A DNA stretch of 64,000 nt. Source: Paracnuella aquatica (lineage in GTDB: Bacteria; Bacteroidota; Bacteroidia; Chitinophagales; Chitinophagaceae). Both the position numbers and the translations under genes were made by a program. Shown one piece after another: positions 42,791 to 51,449 of this stretch; position 1 is the first letter of the stretch; every line of letters begins with the position of its first letter. Below the pieces are notes generated by a model, which saw only the letters and a program-made list of their open reading frames with translations, did no database searches and had not been told where the DNA came from. Location: the NCBI RefSeq assembly GCF_003332885.2, contig NZ_QOWJ01000003.1, positions 186,001 through 250,000 on the forward strand, in the 5' to 3' direction.

Positions 42791-43006
42791 ATATAGTATT
42801 ATAACCCTTGTTCGGTTGGAAAAAGTTGGTGCTGCGATGCGCAGGTTGCACATAAAAATTTGTGATCGCGGCTTTGGCTGCTGTTTACACATCGGTAGTT
42901 TTTCTGATGCCTTTGTTGCTTTGCCTGCTGCGGCAAAAATGGATACGGCAAAAAATCGCTAATCTTGCTGGAATTTTAGCCCAAACAAAAACATAATCGG
43001 CACACC

Positions 43007-43663
43007 TTGGAAATCATACAATCGATCATCGACTTTATCCTCCACATCGACCAGCACCTGGTGGAGATCGTGAGCAATTATAAAACCTGGACCTACCTTA
43101 TTTTATTCCTCATCATTTTTGCCGAAACCGGTTTGGTAGTAACACCGTTCCTGCCCGGCGATTCGCTGCTGTTTGCTGCCGGCACCATTGTAGCCCGCCC
43201 CGAAAGCGGCCTCAGCATTTTTTTGTTGTGCGGCATCCTCATTGTTGCCGCCATCCTCGGCGACTTGGTGAACTATCATGTAGGCAATTATATTGGTCCG
43301 CGGGCATTTAGCGGCCGCTACAAATTGTTGAAGAAAGAATACCTCGAACAAACGCAGGCATTTTACAACAAGTATGGCGGCAAAACCATCATCTATGCCC
43401 GCTTTGTACCCATCGTTCGCACCTTTGCGCCGTTTGTGGCTGGTGTGGGCACCATGTCGTACAGCAGGTTTGCATCGTACAATGTTATTGGCGGTGTGGT
43501 GTGGGTTACTTCGTTCCTGTTCCTGGGTTATTTTTTTGGCGGCATTCCGGCCATCAAAAACAACTTTACCTATGTTATTTTCGGCATCATCTTTTTGTCG
43601 CTGGTGCCGCCCATTATCGAATTGATCAAGGCCAGGCGTAAAAAGCAGGCGGCTGGTAATTAA
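43007..43663 (+). CDS. DedA family membrane protein
   Basis: A 218-residue protein of the DedA/VTT superfamily, proposed as lipid (undecaprenyl phosphate) flippases. Key motifs are FAETGLVVTPFLPGDSLLF (E and D in a re-entrant loop), GDLVNYHVGNYIG and ARFVPIVRTFAPFVAGVGTM (the R and P rich second loop). The start is the TTG at 43007 (MEIIQSIIDFIL), which gives the usual DedA N-terminus; no in-frame ATG exists before the core. A hairpin follows. Confidence 0.92.
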   Translation: MEIIQSIIDFILHIDQHLVEIVSNYKTWTYLILFLIIFAETGLVVTPFLPGDSLLFAAGTIVARPESGLSIFLLCGILIVAAILGDLVNYHVGNYIGPRAFSGRYKLLKKEYLEQTQAFYNKYGGKTIIYARFVPIVRTFAPFVAGVGTMSYSRFASYNVIGGVVWVTSFLFLGYFFGGIPAIKNNFTYVIFGIIFLSLVPPIIELIKARRKKQAAGN

Positions 43664-43696
43664 AATATCCCGGGGAAAATTTTATCCTCTTTTTGT

Positions 43697-43735
43697 AAAA
43701 AGGCATAAAGCATACACCTTGCTTTGTGCCTTTTT
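43697..43735 (+). terminator. Hairpin terminator of the DedA gene
   Basis: A 16-bp stem with one wobble pair (AAAAAGGCATAAAGCA with TGCTTTGTGCCTTTTT), followed by more T. It ends 24 bp before the next start codon. Confidence 0.8.
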
Positions 43736-43758
43736 ATTTTGGTTTAAATTGCCCCGGT

Positions 43759-44475
43759 ATGAACACCCAATCCTTAGCCATTGCCACCATATCGTGGGCC
43801 CGCGATGCCCATGAAGCAACTGTTTTAACCAGTTCACTGACCCAGCTTTCCACATTTGGCCTGCCGCTATTTATTACGGATGCCGGCTCAGATGTAGCTT
43901 ATGTTGCCGGCTTGCAAGGCTTACCCAATGCTATGGTAATGGGACCTGTAAAAGGGTTGTGGCTTCAAACAAAAAGCAGCATAGATGCCGCCGCTGCTAC
44001 CGGTGCCGAATGGATCTTTTATGCCGAACCGGACAAGCTCCATTTTTTTACACAACACCTGCGGCAAATGCTGGCACAAATTGAGGTGGATGACCGAAAC
44101 GGCATATACCTAGCCAGCCGGTCGGCTGCGGCATTTGCTACTTTTCCCGCTTTCCAACAAATGACCGAAACCACCATTAATCGCTGCTGCGCAGAGTTGA
44201 TGGGGAAGGAACTGGATTATATCTACGGTCCGTTTTTGATGAATGCCAAACTGGTGCCCTACCTGCAAAGCATGCCCGATGGATTGGGCTGGGGCTGGCG
44301 GCCTTATACCTTTATGCTGGCGCATCGGCTGGGCCTAAATATTAAAGGCTTTAGTGGTGATTTTTTTTGCCCCGAAGACCAGCGCCAGGACCACCAAACC
44401 GAACGCATCTACCGGATGAAACAGATGGCGCAGAACATGGAGGGCTTGGCTGCAGGGGCCGCGGCGGTTCTGTAG
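43759..44475 (+). CDS. Glycosyltransferase-like protein, nucleotide-sugar fold
   Basis: A 238-residue protein. The N-terminal ATISWARDAHEATVLTSSL, FITDAGSD and GAEWIFYAEPDKLHFF (a DxD-type region, here EPDK) suggest a GT-A Rossmann-like fold acting on a nucleotide sugar. It lacks the full signature of any GT family, so only the fold class is offered. There is no leader or membrane helix. ATG 43759 removes residues that overlap the DedA terminator. Confidence 0.5.
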   Translation: MNTQSLAIATISWARDAHEATVLTSSLTQLSTFGLPLFITDAGSDVAYVAGLQGLPNAMVMGPVKGLWLQTKSSIDAAAATGAEWIFYAEPDKLHFFTQHLRQMLAQIEVDDRNGIYLASRSAAAFATFPAFQQMTETTINRCCAELMGKELDYIYGPFLMNAKLVPYLQSMPDGLGWGWRPYTFMLAHRLGLNIKGFSGDFFCPEDQRQDHQTERIYRMKQMAQNMEGLAAGAAAVL

Positions 44476-44672
44476 TGGAATTTATTTTTCAGCAATGAAT
44501 TTGATTTGGAAAAGCTTTTGCGTTGATATTTCAATTGTTAAACCGCCATTTGCATTTGTCATAGTTCGGATTGCCCTGCTTAGCTGCCATTTGAATGATC
44601 GGATTCTTTGCTATTGTTTTTATATGTGCCCTTGGCCAGCATACATTTCGATACGCTAAGTATACTTCGCAT

Positions 44673-44756
44673 TGTCATCCTGCGAAGGAAGGATCGGAGC
44701 GTTGTATAAGCGGTTGCGATGCTTAACTTAGATGCTTCGCTGCGCTCAGCATGACA
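44673..44756. repeat. Dispersed TGTCAT...ATGACA hairpin element, copy 3
   Basis: This copy is in the opposite orientation to the others. Reading its reverse complement gives GTCATGCTGAGCGCAGCGAA at one end and GATCCTTCCTTCGCAGGATG at the other, matching copies 2 and 4 at the arms but not in the loop. Confidence 0.8.
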
Positions 44757-44882
44757 AAGCAAAGTGCCTGCCTATATCGAAAAAGAAATAAGTCATGCAA
44801 TAATGCAAATAGCTGTTTTATTGCTGAACAGTGATCTGCTGCACTTCACTACAGTAGTACTAAGGCTTAATCAAGGCACAAA

Positions 44883-44920
44883 CCCGAAATCAGGCTGTCA
44901 TTTGATTTCGGGCCTGCTTT
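44883..44920. terminator. Hairpin terminator between convergent genes
   Basis: A 10-bp stem (CCCGAAATCA with TGATTTCGGG) and 10-base loop followed by CCTGC and a T run, on the plus strand. Confidence 0.65.
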
Positions 44921-45027
44921 TTTGTTACTTTTTTGCAGGAGCAAAAAAGTAAATGCACAATCAGAATATGGACGCCTAAATCCTCTAAATACTTTTCGAT
45001 TAGAGGGATATTATAAAACAAAAATCG

Positions 45028-47613
45028 TCACCGCACCAACATCACCGTTCCCTTCCGTACAATCTTGCGGTCATCGAATGTAGTGCCCGTGGCAAGAAAC
45101 ACATAGACGCCGCTGCCCTGTGCACTGCCGCCAATACGGCCATCCCAACCCTGGCCGGCTGTACGGGTGCTGTAAACCAGTTGGCCCCAGCGGTTGTACA
45201 CCTGGAATTCGGTCAGGCTTTTCATGCCCACCAGTATGGGTTTCAACACATCATTGCGGCCATCGCCGTTGGGAGAAAATGCTGATGGCACCAGTATATC
45301 GGCGCCCAGTTTATACACCACTACCTTGATGCTGTCGGTAGCATAGCAGCCATCACGTTCCACCGATACACGATACGTAATTGTTTCTGTTTCGCGATCA
45401 AGTAATGCTACAGGGTTGGCTATATCCGGGTTGTTGAGTCCAAAAAGAGGCGACCATTGATACGCATCACCACCAGATGCCTGCAACTGCAGCGGCTGGC
45501 CGGCAACAACGGCGGTATCGCGGCCCGCATCGGCAAATATCCGCGGCACAACGCCCACCAACACCGTATCGGAAACTTCCTTAGGGCAACCCAGTGTGTC
45601 GCTCACCGTTAGTACATAAGCAGTGGGCTGCAGCGGCCTTGCCAGCGGCAACAGCGAGTTGGCCGGTGTCAGCGTGCTACTTGGATTCCATCGAAAAGCG
45701 GAGGCTACCATATCGCCCTGCAGGCGTACATCGGTGTCGTAGCAAATCAGCGTATCGCGGCCTGCAAATGCCTGCGGGTACGGTGCCACTTTTACAACCA
45801 TCGTGGCTTCATCCTGGCAGCGGCCCAGGTTGGCTGTTACCCGGTAGCTGGTTGTAACATTGGGCGCCACCATCGGGTTTCTGGCAGTAGCATTATCCAT
45901 CCCCGTTGCCGGCGTCCATTGGTATTGCAGCGCCCTGCTCTGCGGCAGTAATTGTATGCTGTCGCCGCGGCAAATGGAAGTGTCCGCGGGCAATTGCACC
46001 GTAATAAACGGCAGCACCGCAACCCGCACCGTATCGGTAGCCACACAGGTTTTTTCGGTAAGGGTTACTTTGTAAAAAGTAGTGTCCTGCGGAAACACCC
46101 GAGGCGTAGCCGTAGCAGCATCCAGTATGCGCCCCGATCCGTTGGTGGCGGTCCACTGGTAGGTGCCGGCACCCGAGGCCCTTAATTGCAGCGTATCGAT
46201 GCTGCAAATCAGCGTATCCTTAAAACCTAGCTTGAGGTCGGGGCGGTCATAGACGTTCACGGTTGTTTCAATGGTATCAATGCAGCCCTTGCTGCTGCTC
46301 ACGATCATTGAAACCGGGTATTGCCCCACACCGCTAAACTGGTGGGTGATGTTTTGGTCGGTGGAGTTGGTCACCGGGAAAATATTCCATTTCCATTTGT
46401 TCACCACGCCATAAGTTGCTTTGGTGGTATCGGTAAAAACAAACGGCGATTGGTAGCAACTGCCGTCGATGGAAAAGCCCGCAGCAAAGCCCGGGTAAAC
46501 GGCCACCTCGGTAGTGGTGCTGTCGGTGCAACCGTTGGTGGTGCTTACTTTTAATTTAACCACGTACCGGCCTGTATCGGGGTAGGTGTAAGAAGGTCGC
46601 TGTGCGGTTGAAACATCGGTGTTGATACCGGATACACCAAAATCCCAGGAGTAGGTAGCTACTTCCGCATTGGGGTTTTCGTTTTCAAAAGTGGAAGTAA
46701 ACGAGTTGCAATTGATGTATTCGGGCTGCAACACCGCGGCCGATAATTTGCAATTGGCCACCTCCACCTGCACTTCTTTTTTGGTGGTGGCAATCAGCAT
46801 GCCGTTGCGGTATTCCGATACACAGACCGAAACAATATACTTACCCGTAACTGCCGGCGCAGTACCCGATATCATGCCGGTGCGTGGGTTGATGGTAACG
46901 CTGGTGCCCAATGGAATAGCGCCAGAGTATCCGGCCGAATATCCCACTTCGTTATAGGGCGGATCGGCTGGTGGGTTGGGTTGGCGCTGGGAACCGGAGC
47001 CGCCGGTAAGTGCCGAGCAAAATGCATAAGAAAGTGAATCACCGTCGGCGTCGGTGGCACTCATATCGAGGCGGAAAAAAGAGCTGTAACAAATAACAGC
47101 CGTATCGCGTGCCGCAAACTGCGGGCTGCTGTTGCGCCGGTTGGCACCACCCGGCACAGTGGCAGTAAACGTGCTGCCATAACTGTTGGATGCCACCAGG
47201 TTTTGAATGCCCACAATGCGGCAGCATTCCTGTTCTACCAGCAGGTACCCCGCAGCATTGTTGGCCAGTTCAACCTCCTGCACATAAGTGGCCACCACAA
47301 AGCAAACATTGGGTGCGGGGTTGATGCAGCCAAACGATTTTTTATAAATAGAATCCTGCCCGCTTTTTTGAATGGTGAGGGTGCGCAGCAGCTTGTTGCC
47401 TGCACCATCAAATATGCCCACAAAAATTGCAGTTTCGGTAAACTGCGTGCCGCCGCAATCAATGTAGTGAGTGCCCGTGATGCGGTATTTAGTAGTATTG
47501 GGCGCAGCACCCACACCGAGGTATTCGTAAGTAAGCATGCCGCCCTTGCCGTGTAAGGCCCAGCCGGTAATTGATGCACACAAGAATAGAAGCAAAAGGA
47601 AACAGGTTCTCAT
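45028..47613 (-). CDS. PKD-repeat protein with CHU_C type B sorting domain
   Basis: An 861-residue extracellular protein. A signal peptide (MRTCFLLLLFLCASITGWA) is followed by an N-terminal domain (HGKGGMLTYEYLG..., several cysteines), a segment with ADGDSLSYAFCSALTGG (cadherin-like), PKD units with YSWDFGVSG, and repeated units with DTLICYDTDVRLQGD-like strands. The last about 90 residues are the gliding-motility/CHU_C domain (VPSAFSPNGDGRNDVLKPI, FQVYNRWGQLVYST, GWDGRIGGSAQGSGVYVFLA), which directs export by the type IX system. It is paralogous to the protein at 60039. The ATG 47613 gives the leader; 17 codons upstream are rejected. Confidence 0.9.
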   Translation of the reverse strand: MRTCFLLLLFLCASITGWALHGKGGMLTYEYLGVGAAPNTTKYRITGTHYIDCGGTQFTETAIFVGIFDGAGNKLLRTLTIQKSGQDSIYKKSFGCINPAPNVCFVVATYVQEVELANNAAGYLLVEQECCRIVGIQNLVASNSYGSTFTATVPGGANRRNSSPQFAARDTAVICYSSFFRLDMSATDADGDSLSYAFCSALTGGSGSQRQPNPPADPPYNEVGYSAGYSGAIPLGTSVTINPRTGMISGTAPAVTGKYIVSVCVSEYRNGMLIATTKKEVQVEVANCKLSAAVLQPEYINCNSFTSTFENENPNAEVATYSWDFGVSGINTDVSTAQRPSYTYPDTGRYVVKLKVSTTNGCTDSTTTEVAVYPGFAAGFSIDGSCYQSPFVFTDTTKATYGVVNKWKWNIFPVTNSTDQNITHQFSGVGQYPVSMIVSSSKGCIDTIETTVNVYDRPDLKLGFKDTLICSIDTLQLRASGAGTYQWTATNGSGRILDAATATPRVFPQDTTFYKVTLTEKTCVATDTVRVAVLPFITVQLPADTSICRGDSIQLLPQSRALQYQWTPATGMDNATARNPMVAPNVTTSYRVTANLGRCQDEATMVVKVAPYPQAFAGRDTLICYDTDVRLQGDMVASAFRWNPSSTLTPANSLLPLARPLQPTAYVLTVSDTLGCPKEVSDTVLVGVVPRIFADAGRDTAVVAGQPLQLQASGGDAYQWSPLFGLNNPDIANPVALLDRETETITYRVSVERDGCYATDSIKVVVYKLGADILVPSAFSPNGDGRNDVLKPILVGMKSLTEFQVYNRWGQLVYSTRTAGQGWDGRIGGSAQGSGVYVFLATGTTFDDRKIVRKGTVMLVR

Positions 47614-47898
47614 AATCAGCGGCCGGTATTTATGCAGGCAAAAGCATTGGGTTTTTGGCGCCAAATGGCGCTGCAGGCCTTTAAGTTAAATAAATTAAAT
47701 AGGTAATAGGTTAAAAGGGAGCAATTATGTGTCGGCCGGTTGCTGTTGTTTTACCAACGCGATAAAAAGCACCTATTTGTTTCACCAAAACACCCGGTTT
47801 TGCAAAAAGACAAAAGCAGCTTGTCGTTGAAACTGGATTTCATTTTCAAATAAACAACGCCTTTCTACGTTTCGTTTTTGGCAACATCCCTCACTGCT

Positions 47899-48933
47899 AT
47901 GAAACAAATATTCCTGCTGGCAGCACTTTGCTGCACCAACGCCATTTGGGCCCAAACTTATAAGCCCGCACTGGATGCTGTTTTTAACCAAACCTATACC
48001 GCCATGGCCGGCAGGGGCGGTGGCGTCACGATGGTGCTGCAAAAAGGGGGTCAAACAATTTACAGCCAGTCGCGTGGCGGCTTTACCGAAAACACGCCGA
48101 TGTTGATTGCATCCGCATCGAAATGGTACGCAGGCCTGGTGCTGATGCGGCTGGTGCATGGCGGGAAACTGCGGCTGGATGATAAAGTGAGTCAATACAT
48201 TCCTTCGTTTGGTGTCGATAAAAAAAACATCACGCTGCTGCATTGTTTTGCCCACACCACCGGGCTGCCCGGCAACGCCGAAACCGTAACCGAACTAATG
48301 GGCAACCGCCGGCAAAGCCTGGCCGAAATGGTGGAAGAAATTGCCGCCATGCCGCTGGTAGCCGCACCGGGCACACAGTTCAATTATGGCGGCCTTTCCA
48401 TGCAGGTGGCGGGCAGGGTTTGCGAAATTGTTACCGGCAAAAGCTGGAACCAGCTTTTTGAAACAGAAGTGGTGCGGCCGCTGGCCATGACGGCCACCCG
48501 CTACAGCGGCTCCCGGCTGGGATCGCTGCCCCGCGTGGCGGGCGGCATCAGCAGCACTGCGGCCGATGCGTTGAAGTTGCTGGAAATGCTGGCCGGAAAT
48601 GGCAACTTTCGCGGCAAACAATACCTTACTCCCAAAGAGGTTGACCTGATGCTGGCCGACCAAACGGGCAGCACTACCACCGGCTACAGCCCGTTTACCA
48701 AGTATGTTTCGGGTGCTGCATCTTCGGCTGCGGTTGCCCGTTATGCAGTGGGCAACTGGGTCATCAAAGACGGAGATATTGCCATTAATGCCTCTCCGGG
48801 TGCTTTTGGTTTTACGCCCTGGATCGACCGGCAGCGGGGATACTATGGCGTTATTGCCGCACGCAATTCATTTGAAGCGGTGATGCCGCATTTTTGGAAA
48901 ATCCTGCACACGATTAATAACCATCAGTTGTAA
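47899..48933 (+). CDS. Beta-lactamase-type serine hydrolase
   Basis: A 344-residue exported serine hydrolase, related to class C beta-lactamases and DD-peptidases. Signal peptide MKQIFLLAALCCTNAIWAQ. The nucleophile motif is SASK (residues 72-75), HTTGLPG follows, and the second motif reads NYGG, where YxN is usual, as in several esterase-like members. It is not an obvious resistance gene. ATG 47899 gives the leader. The stop codon lies 12 bp from that of the convergent helicase gene. Confidence 0.85.
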   Translation: MKQIFLLAALCCTNAIWAQTYKPALDAVFNQTYTAMAGRGGGVTMVLQKGGQTIYSQSRGGFTENTPMLIASASKWYAGLVLMRLVHGGKLRLDDKVSQYIPSFGVDKKNITLLHCFAHTTGLPGNAETVTELMGNRRQSLAEMVEEIAAMPLVAAPGTQFNYGGLSMQVAGRVCEIVTGKSWNQLFETEVVRPLAMTATRYSGSRLGSLPRVAGGISSTAADALKLLEMLAGNGNFRGKQYLTPKEVDLMLADQTGSTTTGYSPFTKYVSGAASSAAVARYAVGNWVIKDGDIAINASPGAFGFTPWIDRQRGYYGVIAARNSFEAVMPHFWKILHTINNHQL

Positions 48934-48945
48934 TAAGAAACTTAT

Positions 48946-50718
48946 TTAATCCCGCTCCCAAAGCCCCAGCTTTTTGATCCGCGTTACCACGTCGCCGCGG
49001 GTACGCTCCAGCACCCGTTCCATTTCTTCCACGGTGGCGCCGGTGTCTACCAGCTGGGTCAGCACTTCGTCGCTGTCGGCATTCCAAGCTTGGTAGCGGC
49101 CGCGTTTTACAGCACGTTCACGGGTTGGGGTGTTGCCCCCTTTTGCCGCATTGCGGTTGTAGGTGGTCTTTTTTTCTGCAGGCTTTTGTTCGTTGCGCCA
49201 GGCAGGCGGCAGCAGGGTAATATGCGGCGATTGCGGGAAGTCTTTGGCTACATAATTTTCGGGCAAATGCAGGTGGGTTTTTGCACGGGTAATGGCAACA
49301 TACAGGAGGTTGATTTCTTCATTCAGCCGTGCACGATCAAGGCTGCCATCGGTACTTTCATCTACCAGTTGCTGCAGTTTTCTTTCGGTAATAAAATCAG
49401 GTGCCAGCTCCACCACATCATACTCCATGCCTTTGCAGCGGTGCACGGTTGAGAAGATGGCATCGGCCTTGTGGCGGTCTTCGTCGCCCACATGTTTGTC
49501 GCGGATGGTTTGCAGCAGGCCGTAAATATCGTTCTCGTATTGCAGCACTATTTCCACCATCATGCCCAGTTGCGCATCTTCTGTTTTCTCCACGTAATCT
49601 TTCAGTTCGGCCATGCTGCCCATACCCTGAATTAGCTTGTCGCGGATCTGTTCTTTTTTGTCATTGTGCAGGTTCAGTACATCGTACAGCGATGCGCCAT
49701 CATCGGCATAAGTGTACGAAGAAAGATTGCCTTCAAAATAAAGATGCTTCAAGGGTTTGGGGCCGGTTACTGCTTCAATGGCTTTGAGCAGCAGGCCCAG
49801 GTTGGTGCGGGCAATAATGGCTTTTGCAGCAGTGCTTTTGCTTTTTCCTGCACCGTGCAATTCCACGGTTAGTGCATCCTGTTGCAACGTTTTTTTCCAA
49901 CCCAGCACGCCCTTTGCTAGGTCGGCAATGTCCTGCCCAAAACGAAAGGAACGCGATAACTCCATGCTTTGAAAAGGAGCGCCATTCATGGCATTTACAG
50001 CATAGCGCCAGCCATAGATTTGCTGGTGTGTATCGCCCACCATAATTTTTGTAGCGCGTTGTTGTAAAAAAATATCGAGCATCACCGCCGATGCATCCTG
50101 TGCTTCATCAAACAGGATATAATCAAAGGGCAGCACGGGGTTCGACAATCCAAATTTTTTCAGGTAAAAATCGTGGATGATGGGAATGTCGCCGCGGTCC
50201 ATGCGGGCCAGCAACTGGCGTGTTTGCAGTTCGATGTACTGGTAAAAGCTGTGCACAAATTTGCGGGCTTGTGCATCGTGTACCACATCGAGGTAATTAA
50301 GGTCCTGCACCTTGGCGGCGCTGCTGTTGCAGAAATAAGTAATGAACTTATTGATATGATTGGCGGCAATAAACGCAGCATGTTTTTCGCCGCTTACCTG
50401 CAGGCCCAGGAGTTCCGCAATTTCATGGGTGCGGTAGCCCTGCGACCGCACTTCGTAGCCATGGCGGAACACGATATTTTTATAAGCAAGCGAGTGTGCT
50501 GTTTCCACTTTTACCTGCGGCATGCCCATCTCGGCAAAGCGTTTGGCCGCTTCCAGTTTTACTGTTTTATTAAACGCAAGGTACAGGATGCGGGAACCTG
50601 CAGGCCTGCTGCGGGCATATTCGAGCACGGTAGTGGTTTTGCCCGAGCCCGCCACTGCATTTATTTTCAGGTTGCCGTTTGTGTTGATGATCCTTTCCTG
50701 TTCCGCTGTCCGTTTCAT
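48946..50718 (-). CDS. UvrD/FBH1-like DNA helicase with C-terminal Myb/SANT-like tail
   Basis: A 590-residue superfamily 1 helicase. Motifs: Walker A NAVAGSGKTTTV (residues 18-29), LAFNKTVKLEA (typical of the FBH1 branch), FDEAQDA (Walker B), GDTHQQIYGWR, HRCKGMEYD and LYVAITRAKTHL (motif VI). The last about 50 residues, WNADSDEVLTQLVDTGATVE, then RTRGDVVTRIKKLGLW, look like a Myb/SANT-type helix-turn-helix that could bind DNA or protein. Length is shorter than UvrD. It likely acts in recombination or repair. It sits between two oppositely oriented genes. Confidence 0.88.
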   Translation of the reverse strand: MKRTAEQERIINTNGNLKINAVAGSGKTTTVLEYARSRPAGSRILYLAFNKTVKLEAAKRFAEMGMPQVKVETAHSLAYKNIVFRHGYEVRSQGYRTHEIAELLGLQVSGEKHAAFIAANHINKFITYFCNSSAAKVQDLNYLDVVHDAQARKFVHSFYQYIELQTRQLLARMDRGDIPIIHDFYLKKFGLSNPVLPFDYILFDEAQDASAVMLDIFLQQRATKIMVGDTHQQIYGWRYAVNAMNGAPFQSMELSRSFRFGQDIADLAKGVLGWKKTLQQDALTVELHGAGKSKSTAAKAIIARTNLGLLLKAIEAVTGPKPLKHLYFEGNLSSYTYADDGASLYDVLNLHNDKKEQIRDKLIQGMGSMAELKDYVEKTEDAQLGMMVEIVLQYENDIYGLLQTIRDKHVGDEDRHKADAIFSTVHRCKGMEYDVVELAPDFITERKLQQLVDESTDGSLDRARLNEEINLLYVAITRAKTHLHLPENYVAKDFPQSPHITLLPPAWRNEQKPAEKKTTYNRNAAKGGNTPTRERAVKRGRYQAWNADSDEVLTQLVDTGATVEEMERVLERTRGDVVTRIKKLGLWERD

Positions 50719-50795
50719 GCGGCTGCAAAAATACGGCGTTGCGGTGGGAGCAAGTGGATGTTTCGAAGTATTAGGCTGTATTTGTTTGCCAGATT

Positions 50796-51182
50796 TTAGC
50801 CCTCATAAAACTCAATAGGTAAGCCATCGGGATCTTGAATAAAAGTAAACTGTTTGCCCGTGTATTCATCGATGCGAAAAGACTCTGGTGTGATGCCTTT
50901 TGCTTGTAAATAAGTGATTGTTTCGGCAATGTTTTGCACCGCAAAACAAAGATGCCGCAGTCCGCAGGCCTCGGGATAGGAGGGGCGTGGCGCAGGGTTG
51001 GGAAAGGAAAATAATTCAATGATGTATTGCCCGTTCAATGCAAGATCAAGCTTGTAGGAATTGCGCTCTGCGCGATACACTTCACGGATGATTTCTAAAC
51101 CGAGTATGTTGGTGTAAAATGCTTTCGAACGTTCGTAATCCGAACAAATAATGGCAATGTGGTGCACTGCGGAAATTTGCAT
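50796..51182 (-). CDS. VOC-family metalloprotein, YaeR/SMU1112c type
   Basis: A 128-residue glyoxalase I/bleomycin-resistance fold protein. It starts SAVHHIAIICSDYERSKAFY, has GLRHLCFAV and ends DPDGLPIEFYE, giving the metal ligands His and Glu of the VOC superfamily. The pattern matches the YaeR group of small metalloproteins, whose substrate is unknown. There is no partner gene nearby. Confidence 0.85.
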   Translation of the reverse strand: MQISAVHHIAIICSDYERSKAFYTNILGLEIIREVYRAERNSYKLDLALNGQYIIELFSFPNPAPRPSYPEACGLRHLCFAVQNIAETITYLQAKGITPESFRIDEYTGKQFTFIQDPDGLPIEFYEG

Positions 51183-51245
51183 GTTTCAATGATTTTAAAT
51201 AGTCTATGCAGTTTTTGCTTGCAAGAAAACAAGCGCCTTTTTGTT

Positions 51246-51330
51246 TGTCATGCTGAGCGCAGCGAAGCATCTGAGCGTTGCAAAGCTTACAATTGTGCAA
51301 AGTTCAGATCCTTCCTTCGTCAGGATGACA
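51246..51330. repeat. Dispersed TGTCAT...ATGACA hairpin element, copy 4
   Basis: Arms TGTCATGCTGAGCGCAGCGA and TTCCTTCGTCAGGATGACA, nearly identical throughout to copy 2 at 18249. It lies between the VOC gene start and the GH2 gene terminator. Confidence 0.85.
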
Positions 51331-51395
51331 GGCAACAAGTATTCAACTGAAGTAAAGTACGGAAGCACAAAGAAACGGCGCACAACATTCCAATG

Positions 51396-51431
51396 AAAAA
51401 AGCCCGGATACAACATGCATCCGGGCTTTTT
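51396..51431 (-). terminator. Terminator of the GH2 gene
   Basis: A 13-bp stem (AAAAAGCCCGGAT with ATCCGGGCTTTTT) with a 9-base loop and A/T runs, 18 bp after the stop codon on the minus strand. Confidence 0.85.
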
Positions 51432-51449
51432 GTTTATTAGCATCAACTA

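Larger units (their letters stand above)
44476..45027. other. Intergenic region with hairpin element and terminator
   Basis: About 550 bp between a plus-strand gene and a convergent minus-strand gene. It contains hairpin element copy 3 (44673-44756) and a separate terminator-like stem (44883-44912). No convincing gene is visible. Confidence 0.6.

Noticed and set aside
42753-42962. Plus-strand frame of 69 residues
   Set aside because: It starts inside a terminator hairpin and lacks a leader or recognisable pattern.
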